Assembly (NCBI GenBank): GCA_018818345.1 | Contig: JAHISI010000025.1 | Span: 1 to 5,658 of the forward strand | Origin: Patescibacteria group bacterium | Lineage (GTDB): Bacteria > Patescibacteriota > Dojkabacteria > SC72 | Length of the DNA stretch: 5,658 bases | Reading direction: 5' to 3' | In this document: one piece after another, positions 1 to 5,157 of the stretch | Layout of the letters: every line of letters begins with the position of its first letter | Position numbering within the stretch: position 1 is the first letter of the stretch | Translations under genes and position numbers: made by a program | The notes under the pieces: model-generated | Databases searched by the model: none | What the model saw: the letters and a program-made list of their open reading frames with translations, nothing else | What the model was told of the DNA's origin: nothing

Positions 1-8
1 CATATTCC

Positions 9-374
9 ATGGACTATCAAGATTTTAGAAATCAAGGATTACCAATTGGTCTAATTGGAGGATTTGGTGAAATGTATTCTGGAGGAGATCTGCTAGAAAT
101 GCTCTCTAATTTAAATGGAAGCTATGCAGTTGTGGATTTTGATGAAAGTCAGATATTTTTCCTAAAAGAAACCAAGAAATTAAACACAACAGAATCGGTG
201 TTTGTAAAAAACTTAGTAGGGAGTAAAATAGTATCTCGTACCTTAGGAAGCTATGGTATGACTGGTGAGATTATGGGAGTCGAAGGATCCTCATATGTCA
301 CTGTTGAATGGGAACACGGAGGAAGAAGTGTAACCAACCTTGGGAGCTTAGAGTTCGTCTCGTATCAAGTATAA
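9..374 (+). CDS. Uncharacterised small protein, possible C-terminal SH3-like barrel (5' end may be outside window)
   Basis: I do not recognise this protein. From the ATG at 9 it is 121 residues and ends in TAA. The frame is also open through the two codons before it, so it may be the tail of a longer gene. No signal peptide or membrane segment is visible. The first half is mixed, with a glycine-rich stretch (GLIGGFGEMYSGG, about residues 14-26). Roughly residues 69-117 have the rhythm of a small beta-barrel: GSKIVSR, a glycine turn, TGEIMGV, YVTVEWEHGG and a closing LEFV, as in SH3/KOW-like domains that read G-x-I/V, V-x-V-x-W and a final L-E. This fold is an inference from pattern only. It lies 18 nt upstream of the CtpA-like protease gene on the same strand, so it is probably co-transcribed with the two proteases and might be an accessory or simply an unrelated neighbour. 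Confidence 0.6.
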   Translation: MDYQDFRNQGLPIGLIGGFGEMYSGGDLLEMLSNLNGSYAVVDFDESQIFFLKETKKLNTTESVFVKNLVGSKIVSRTLGSYGMTGEIMGVEGSSYVTVEWEHGGRSVTNLGSLEFVSYQV

Positions 375-375
375 T
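370..375 (+). promoter_or_regulatory. Possible -10 box upstream of ctpA
   Basis: A perfect TATAAT overlaps the stop codon of the upstream gene and ends 17 nt before the ctpA ATG, which would give a leader of about 10 nt. No good -35 box sits 16-18 nt upstream and there is no TGn extension. In AT-rich DNA this could be chance. Read-through from the upstream gene is an equally good explanation for ctpA expression. Confidence 0.25.
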
Positions 376-392
376 TTTAGAACTAAAAGAAC

Positions 393-1610
393 ATGGAGAA
401 GAAAACTACAAGAAATTTAGGGATTGCAATATTAATGGTGTGTTTGTTTGCTATTGGTTTTGTATCAGGAAGACTCTTCCAAGCCAATAACGCATCAATA
501 TCAAATGTCTTCTCTGGAAGATCGGATGTAAATTTCCAACTGTACTGGAATGTATGGGATTTGATGCAGAGTAAGTATGTAGATTCTTCAAAGGTTGACG
601 ATCAAAATATGCTCTATGGCTCAATCAAAGGTATGGTGAATTCTTTTGGAGATGCAGCAACGGTATTCTTAGATCCTGAGGAGACCAAAACTTTCAATGA
701 GGCTAGTGAAGGAAAACTTTTTCAAGGTATCGGTGCAGAATTAGGGTATGACAGTAACAATCAAATCATTGTTGTTTCTCCATTAGAAGGTTCACCTGCA
801 AAAGCCGCTGGTATTAAAGCTGGCGACTATATATTAACTATCGATGGTGTAGCTATTACTTCTACGGACACAGTATATGATGCAGTTGCGAAGATAAGAG
901 GAGAAGCTGGTACTAAAGTAACCTTGGGGATTCTGCATAAGGGTGCCACCAAAGCGGTGGATATTGAAATTACTAGAAGTGAGATTACAGTTCCAAGTAT
1001 GTCACTTTCATATGTTGGGGATAATAAAGATATTGCATTGTTCCAGGTAAGTAGATTTACAGATTCTTCATACAGCGAGTGGACAAAGAATTGGGATACC
1101 AATGTTGAGAGTATTGTGGATTCTGGTGTTAAGAAAGTGATACTTGATCTTCGTGGGAATCCAGGTGGATACTTTGATGCCGCCATATATGCTGCTGATG
1201 ATTTTGTGGGTTCTGGGAAGATCCTTGCACAAGAACAGGATAGCGCAGGTAAAATACAGAAATTTAATTCTACCAAGGGTGGAAAACTTGAAAATATGGA
1301 AGTAGTTGTATTGGTAGACGGAGGCAGTGCTTCTGCATCTGAGATCCTCTCTGGTGCGCTACAGCAATCGGGAAGAGCTACGATTATTGGAGATAAGACA
1401 TACGGGAAAGGAACAGCTCAGAGTGTCTTAGATCTTTCTGATGGTTCTACATTACACGTCACGATATTGAAATGGTTACTGCCTGATGGAGGATGGTTAA
1501 ACCATGATAATCCAATAACTCCTAATATTGAAATTGCAAATTCAGAAAAAGATTTTACAAAGGGAATAGATACTCAACTGAATAAAGCTATATCTGAGAT
1601 AGAAAATTAA
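393..1610 (+). CDS. ctpA: Membrane-anchored S41 family C-terminal processing protease (CtpA/CtpB-like) with PDZ domain
   Basis: A carboxyl-terminal processing serine protease that cleaves proteins near their C-termini on the outer face of the membrane. Its 405 residues are normal for CtpA/CtpB. A basic N-terminus (MEKKTTR) precedes one hydrophobic helix at about 9-26, an uncleaved anchor or signal peptide. An S41 N-terminal helical region follows (about 46-105), then a PDZ domain (about 108-195) with carboxylate-binding loop GIGA at 112-115 and AGIKAGDYILTIDG at 139-152. The protease core has DLRGNPGG at 252-259 and the nucleophile S314 in GGSASASEI. The general base K339 and Q343 lie in YGKGTAQ. 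The S-K spacing of 25 and K-Q spacing of 4 match those known for CtpB, so the enzyme should be active. The start gives the expected anchor, but no Shine-Dalgarno precedes it. It ends 17 nt before the HtrA-like gene. Substrates are unknown. The assignment to S41 is very safe; the exact subfamily symbol is less so. Confidence 0.93.
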   Translation: MEKKTTRNLGIAILMVCLFAIGFVSGRLFQANNASISNVFSGRSDVNFQLYWNVWDLMQSKYVDSSKVDDQNMLYGSIKGMVNSFGDAATVFLDPEETKTFNEASEGKLFQGIGAELGYDSNNQIIVVSPLEGSPAKAAGIKAGDYILTIDGVAITSTDTVYDAVAKIRGEAGTKVTLGILHKGATKAVDIEITRSEITVPSMSLSYVGDNKDIALFQVSRFTDSSYSEWTKNWDTNVESIVDSGVKKVILDLRGNPGGYFDAAIYAADDFVGSGKILAQEQDSAGKIQKFNSTKGGKLENMEVVVLVDGGSASASEILSGALQQSGRATIIGDKTYGKGTAQSVLDLSDGSTLHVTILKWLLPDGGWLNHDNPITPNIEIANSEKDFTKGIDTQLNKAISEIEN

Positions 1611-1627
1611 TTTTTAATTTAATATAT

Positions 1628-2776
1628 ATGGAAGAAAAGAAAACAATAAACAGCATACTAAAGAGACATCCTCGTAAGTTCCTTTTCATATTTGGAACTA
1701 TACTTGGGATATTGTTGGTATCAACAATATTTACTTTTGTAGTTATCTTAAATGTGGACCAAATAAGGGGATGGCTTGGTATCTCAGAGGTAACTACGGG
1801 CACAGGAACTACAGCAATCACAGTTACTCAAGAGGAAAGTAACACTATTAATATTGTGAAAGATTCTGCATCAGGAGTAGTAAGTATTGCGATCTCAAAG
1901 GTATCTCTTTCTCAGAATCAAGGAGTCGTAAGTACAGATAGTAATATTGGTACAGGATTCATAGTGGATGCCAACGGATGGATTGTTACCAATCAACATG
2001 TAGTTTCAGATACTACAGCTACATACAAGGTAGTAACTAGTGATGGGAAATCATATGACGTAACAGAAATTGTAAGAGATGATGCTGATGATATCGCTAT
2101 CTTAAGAATTGAGGCTACTGATTTAACAGTTTTGCCGTTTGGTGATTCGGACAATCTTGTAGCAGGCCAGGAAGTGATAGCCATTGGTACACCACTAGGT
2201 CAATATTCTGGTAGTGTAACTAAGGGTATAGTAAGTGGATTGGATAGAACAGTAACTGCTAGCTCAAGTTGGTTTGGTGCTACTGAAAAAACATATGAGG
2301 GAGTTATACAAACAGATGCCGCTGTTAATCCTGGAAACTCTGGTGGTCCACTTTTGGATAGCCAAGGTAAAGTTGTTGGTGTTAACTTTGCAACCACATC
2401 AGGAGCAGAGAGTATATCCTTTGCATTGCCTATAAATATTGTAAAAGACAAGATTGATGAGTACAGAACATATGGTAAGTTCATAAAGGCATATCTTGGA
2501 GTCTCATATGAGATGATTTCGGAATATGTTGCTATGTATTACAATTCTGCCAATGTTGTACCTGGAGCTTTAGTTCAGAGTGTAGAGGCTACTGGTCCTG
2601 CATATCAAGCAGGAATAAGAAAGGGTGATATCATAACCGAGCTTGGTGGAGAAGCGGTTTCTTCTTCTCTTTCTACGTATATACAAAAGCATAAAGTAGG
2701 AGACAAGGTAGAAGTTAAAGTACTTAGAGCAGGTGTAGTGAAGACTTTTGAAGTAACTCTAACTGAATCTGATTAG
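1628..2776 (+). CDS. htrA: Membrane-anchored HtrA/DegS-like trypsin-type serine protease with one PDZ domain
   Basis: An S1C-family protease that acts on misfolded or regulatory proteins outside the cytoplasmic membrane. Its 382 residues begin with a basic cytoplasmic segment (RHPRKF at 13-18) and one transmembrane helix (about 17-41). A Thr/Gly-rich linker follows (about 55-68), then the trypsin-like domain (about 73-280). The catalytic triad is complete: H124 in TNQHVV, D155 in DDIAIL and S238 in GNSGGPL, with the oxyanion-loop context NPGNSGG. A single PDZ domain (about 286-378) has the binding loop YLGV at 289-292 and AGIRKGDIITELGG at 328-341. One anchor plus one PDZ is the DegS-like layout rather than the two-PDZ DegP one. 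The ATG follows 17 nt of pure A/T after the ctpA stop, with no ribosome binding site visible, so translation may depend on coupling or on an unstructured leader. It ends in TAG inside the 3' end of convergent prmC. The degS-like naming is inference; the htrA family is secure. Confidence 0.93.
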   Translation: MEEKKTINSILKRHPRKFLFIFGTILGILLVSTIFTFVVILNVDQIRGWLGISEVTTGTGTTAITVTQEESNTINIVKDSASGVVSIAISKVSLSQNQGVVSTDSNIGTGFIVDANGWIVTNQHVVSDTTATYKVVTSDGKSYDVTEIVRDDADDIAILRIEATDLTVLPFGDSDNLVAGQEVIAIGTPLGQYSGSVTKGIVSGLDRTVTASSSWFGATEKTYEGVIQTDAAVNPGNSGGPLLDSQGKVVGVNFATTSGAESISFALPINIVKDKIDEYRTYGKFIKAYLGVSYEMISEYVAMYYNSANVVPGALVQSVEATGPAYQAGIRKGDIITELGGEAVSSSLSTYIQKHKVGDKVEVKVLRAGVVKTFEVTLTESD

Positions 2777-3574
2777 TATAAATCGGTCTTTGCCATATTG
2801 GTCCTTGATTACCTTAGGGTAGAGTGGTTTGAACAATTCTAGAGTAGATGGCTCTATTTCAAATATTGCACAACCCTTTATATTCTTCACTTCAATTTGT
2901 TCTAATAGCTTTTCGTAATATGTAATACCATTCTCACCCCCATCTAATGCTGTTCTAGGTTCAAAGTCCACGACACTTTTTTCTAAGGCCAAGTATTGCT
3001 GCGTAGGAATATATGGGAGATTGGCGAGTATCATGCAGAAACTATTCTTTGGTAATGCAATACTCTCGATAAGATCTGTTTGGGAGAAATGGATAACGGG
3101 TTCGTTAAGAATATTCTTCTCATTCTCTTTTGCGATATCGATAGCTTCTTGGGAGATATCTGTAGCATGATATGAGTACTTCTGGATATTCACTTTCTCT
3201 TCTGGGGTTCTTTCTAGCTCCTTAACGAGGGAGATTATAATACAACCACTACCAGTTCCTACATCTATTATATCTGTATATGGAGTAGGGGATTTAAGTA
3301 ATTCTTGTTTTACAATATCAATCATAATCTCAGTTTCAATTCGAGGTATAAGTGTATGGGTGTTTAATTTGAATATATTTCCCTTAAATTCTCCTTGCTC
3401 TTTGATATATTCCCATGGCTCATTATTTTTAATTCGTTCAATGATTATGTCTAAGGGTAGGGGATTGTTCTGTGTGTATTCTAATATATCCTTAGCTACT
3501 CGGGAAATATCATAGTAACCAGAAGTCTTTAAAGCTTCTTGTATCTTAAAAAGAGTTTGTAATTCGTTATTCAC
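2759..3574 (-). CDS. prmC: Peptide chain release factor N5-glutamine methyltransferase PrmC (HemK), variant NLPY motif
   Basis: A cytoplasmic SAM-dependent methyltransferase that N5-methylates the glutamine of the GGQ motif in release factors. It has 271 residues, close to the family norm. An N-terminal helical substrate-binding domain (about 1-70) leads to LIPRIETE at 75-82, corresponding to the usual LIPRPETE. The SAM-binding motif I DVGTGSGC is at 104-111, an acidic D139 ends motif II (HATDIS), and the catalytic motif reads NLPY at 185-188 instead of NPPY. EPRTALDGGENGITYY (205-220) is a classic PrmC signature and secures the assignment. The end, EIEPSTLELF, lacks the common EIGxxQ. The start is a GTG inside the last codons of prfA (8-nt overlap), preceded by a purine-rich run, so it is probably translationally coupled. 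The stop is TAG, 18 bp inside the convergent htrA gene. The function fits the neighbour exactly, since RF1 is its substrate. Confidence 0.9.
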   Translation of the reverse strand: MNNELQTLFKIQEALKTSGYYDISRVAKDILEYTQNNPLPLDIIIERIKNNEPWEYIKEQGEFKGNIFKLNTHTLIPRIETEIMIDIVKQELLKSPTPYTDIIDVGTGSGCIIISLVKELERTPEEKVNIQKYSYHATDISQEAIDIAKENEKNILNEPVIHFSQTDLIESIALPKNSFCMILANLPYIPTQQYLALEKSVVDFEPRTALDGGENGITYYEKLLEQIEVKNIKGCAIFEIEPSTLELFKPLYPKVIKDQYGKDRFILIRFS

Positions 3575-4670
3575 TCTTTTCTTGCTGAGCTAATATTTCT
3601 GTTTGAATACCTTTTCTAACATCATCGATGATCTGTTGAATATCACCGGCAAGAATACCTTCCATATTAAACCAAGAGAGTTTGACTCTGTGATCTGTTA
3701 CTCTATTCTGTGGGAAATTATATGTCCGAATCTTTTCTGCTCTAGAGTTTGACCCAATTTGAGAAGATCTCATATCTTTTCTCTTTGTCATTTCTTCTTG
3801 TTTCTTAAGGTCATACAATCGAGATCGGAGTAGGGCCATAGCTTTTTCTTTGTTTTGTGCTTGGTGTTTGGTTTCCTGACAACTTACGACAATTCCAGTT
3901 GCGAGGTGGGTGATTCTTACTGCCGAGTCGGTTTTGTTTACACACTGACCTCCCGCGCCTGATGCTCTCATTACCTCCATCTTAATCTCACTTGGGTCTA
4001 TGTGTATATCAATCTCTTTTGCTTCAGGTAGAATAGCTACAGAAGCTGTAGAGGTATGTATTCTTCCAGCTGATTCAGTAGAAGGTATTCTTTGTACTCT
4101 GTGGACACCACTTTCATATTTTAGGTTTTTGAATACATTCTTGCCTGCAAGATGTGCAATTACCTCTTTGTATCCACCGTCCTGGGTTACATTACTTTCT
4201 ACAATTTCAACTGTCCATCCTTTGTTTGTTGCGTATATAGAGTACATTTTAAAGAGGTCTGCAGCAAAAAGAGCTGCTTCATCGCCACCTGCACCTGCTC
4301 TAATTTCTAGGATTGCAGATCTATCATCATCTTCATCTTCAAACTGTCTTTCGATTTTAATCTGATATATTTCTTGATCGAGGTCTGTGATTAATTGCTC
4401 CTTTTGAGCTATTTCTTCTTTTGCCATTTCCTTAATATCCACATCCGCTTCATTACTTAGCATATATTGTGCTTCTTCAATATCCTTTATGGCTTTCTGT
4501 ATGGCTGATGTATTGCTTGCAATTTGTGCGTAGTAGCTTAAATCACCACTTAATTTAGAGAGATTTGCTCCTCCTGTTGTATGGGCTAGGGTAATCTGTT
4601 GTTCTAAATCATTAACGTGGGTTTGTGCATCATTGATACTGTATTTTTTCTTTAACAAAGCTATATCCAT
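3567..4670 (-). CDS. prfA: Peptide chain release factor 1 (RF1)
   Basis: A class I release factor that recognises UAA and UAG in the ribosomal A site and triggers hydrolysis of the peptidyl-tRNA ester. Its 367 residues match family length. A long N-terminal coiled-coil-like region (about 1-110) precedes the PCRF domain, with the hallmark EIRAGAGGDEAALFA at 122-136. The stop-codon-reading tripeptide is PST at 196-198 within HRVQRIPSTES, the PxT type of RF1 rather than the SPF of RF2. The catalytic GGQ is at 240-242, followed by C243 where most RF1 and RF2 proteins have histidine. VTDHRVKLSWFNMEGILAGD (324-343) is the usual C-terminal signature. The start lies 39 nt after rpmE, and the ATG sits in the centre of a 14-bp palindrome with a TGATATATT just upstream. 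The end overlaps prmC, whose product should methylate Q242. No frameshift or truncation is seen. Confidence 0.97.
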   Translation of the reverse strand: MDIALLKKKYSINDAQTHVNDLEQQITLAHTTGGANLSKLSGDLSYYAQIASNTSAIQKAIKDIEEAQYMLSNEADVDIKEMAKEEIAQKEQLITDLDQEIYQIKIERQFEDEDDDRSAILEIRAGAGGDEAALFAADLFKMYSIYATNKGWTVEIVESNVTQDGGYKEVIAHLAGKNVFKNLKYESGVHRVQRIPSTESAGRIHTSTASVAILPEAKEIDIHIDPSEIKMEVMRASGAGGQCVNKTDSAVRITHLATGIVVSCQETKHQAQNKEKAMALLRSRLYDLKKQEEMTKRKDMRSSQIGSNSRAEKIRTYNFPQNRVTDHRVKLSWFNMEGILAGDIQQIIDDVRKGIQTEILAQQEKSE

Positions 4671-4677
4671 ATGGATA
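4664..4677. repeat. 14-bp perfect palindrome at the prfA start codon
   Basis: TATCCATATGGATA reads the same on both strands, and its centre falls exactly at the first base of the prfA ATG. It overlaps the end of the proposed prfA -10 box. It could bind a dimeric regulator or pair in the mRNA, but a palindrome of this size in AT-rich DNA containing CATATG can also be chance. Confidence 0.4.
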
Positions 4678-4685
4678 ATATATCA
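4677..4685 (-). promoter_or_regulatory. Possible internal extended -10 promoter for prfA
   Basis: On the minus strand the gap between rpmE and prfA holds TGATATATT, one mismatch from the extended -10 consensus TGnTATAAT, ending 6 nt before the prfA ATG. Transcription would start at or next to the A of the ATG and give a leaderless mRNA. The layout resembles the stronger rpmE promoter, but the region at -35 is only A/T-rich with no recognisable hexamer. Confidence 0.35.
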
Positions 4686-4709
4686 TTTTAAATTATTAAT
4701 GGAAATTTG

Positions 4710-5048
4710 TTACCTAGATACTCTAGCGTTCTCAAGCATATCCTTGAGTGTAAGAGTATTGGCGGAAGTTGAGGATGTTTTACCAAGTTTGTCTTTTCTA
4801 GCAAGCATCTTTTCTTTCTTGCTTCTGTATGACATTCCTTGTGCTTTAGCTAACTTGGCCTCATATTTCTTTACAATGTTGTCTGTGTCTACAATCTTTT
4901 GTTCACCTGTATAGAATGGGTGACATTTGGAACAGATATCTACGGTATGTGCTGTTTCGGAGAGGGTTGAGCCTGTTGTGAATTTGTTACCGCATGAGCA
5001 GGTAATTTCTAAATTGTGATTATATTCTGGGTGTATATCTTTTTTCAT
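4710..5048 (-). CDS. rpmE: 50S ribosomal protein L31, zinc-binding form with long basic C-terminal extension
   Basis: A large-subunit ribosomal protein that in other bacteria helps bridge the 50S and 30S subunits. The start MKKDIHPEYN is the classic L31 N-terminus, so I chose the ATG at 5048. The frame is open further up to 5087, but those codons lie in the promoter. Four cysteines, C17 and C19 (CSC) with C39 and C42 (CSKC), form the zinc-binding set of the C+ type. HPFYTGEQKIVDT (43-55) is the conserved L31 core end. The usual protein stops near 66-80 residues, but this one has 112. The extra part from about residue 66 is Lys/Arg-rich (SYRSKKEKMLARKDK at 73-87), followed by a Ser/Thr stretch and a short predicted helix ending ENARVSR. 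It is first in the rpmE-prfA-prmC operon, a grouping that resembles the rpmE/prfA neighbourhood of Bacillus. The mRNA is predicted to be almost leaderless. Confidence 0.95.
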   Translation of the reverse strand: MKKDIHPEYNHNLEITCSCGNKFTTGSTLSETAHTVDICSKCHPFYTGEQKIVDTDNIVKKYEAKLAKAQGMSYRSKKEKMLARKDKLGKTSSTSANTLTLKDMLENARVSR

Positions 5049-5058
5049 AGCGAGTAGG

Positions 5059-5087
5059 ATTATATCAGATGAATCTTCCCCAATCAA
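5059..5087 (-). promoter_or_regulatory. Promoter of the rpmE-prfA-prmC operon (sigma-70 type, extended -10)
   Basis: Reading the minus strand, TTGATT (5087-5082) is separated by 17 nt from a perfect TATAAT (5064-5059) that carries a TGA just upstream, making TGATATAAT, an extended -10. The -35 box matches four of six TTGACA positions. Transcription should start near 5051-5053, only 3-5 nt before the rpmE ATG at 5048, leaving no room for a Shine-Dalgarno. This also argues against the longer start at 5087. It is the best promoter in the window. Confidence 0.72.
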
Positions 5088-5101
5088 GGCTTCACCTTGA
5101 T
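5083..5101. repeat. Perfect 7-bp inverted repeat overlapping the rpmE -35 box
   Basis: The arms ATCAAGG (5083-5089) and CCTTGAT (5095-5101) are exact reverse complements with a 5-nt spacer. One arm covers most of the -35 box of the rpmE promoter, so it could be a repressor or activator operator. It could equally be a subterminal hairpin of the neighbouring transposase element. The repeat is plain in the sequence; its role is inference. Confidence 0.55.
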
Positions 5102-5106
5102 ATCTT

Positions 5107-5131
5107 GTAGAACACGGTTCAGCGGATGTTC
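5107..5131 (+). repeat. GTAG plus imperfect hairpin upstream of the transposase (REP-like candidate)
   Basis: A GTAG tetranucleotide (5107-5110) is followed at once by an imperfect hairpin. AACA (5111-5114) pairs with TGTT (5127-5130), extended by one G-C pair at 5110/5131. An inner CG/CG pair (5115-5116 with 5123-5124) lies beyond a 2-nt bulge, with a 6-nt loop. Known REP sequences have a GTAG-type tetranucleotide at the foot of a bulged hairpin and are bound by RAYT proteins. The transposase gene begins 27 nt downstream. The stem is short and only one copy is visible, so this is a suggestion. Confidence 0.35.
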
Positions 5132-5157
5132 ATTTTCCTTTGATACCATTTGGATAT

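Noticed and set aside
441..443. Possible lipoprotein cysteine in the CtpA N-terminal helix
   Set aside because: The sequence before C17 is LMV, lacking the small residue required at -1 of a lipobox, and the cysteine sits mid-helix.
827..1276. 149-codon minus-strand open frame inside ctpA
   Set aside because: It lies wholly within the well-supported S41 protease, shows no recognisable motif and reads like a Cys/Ser/Leu-rich antisense shadow.
2200..2484. 94-codon minus-strand open frame inside htrA
   Set aside because: It overlaps the catalytic serine region of HtrA on the opposite strand and has no protein-like features.
2777..2830. Possible transcription terminator after htrA
   Set aside because: No stable stem followed by a U-run was found, and the region is coding sequence of prmC.
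4000..4365. 121-codon plus-strand open frame inside prfA
   Set aside because: It is antisense to the strongly conserved RF1 core and has low-complexity serine runs, so it is a shadow of the real gene.
4633..4914. Plus-strand open frame across the rpmE-prfA junction
   Set aside because: It is antisense to two conserved genes; its hydrophobic look comes from reading the complement of charged codons.
5049..5087. Longer L31 start at 5087 adding 13 residues
   Set aside because: The added codons coincide with the -35 to -10 promoter region, and MKKDIHPEYN is the conserved natural N-terminus.
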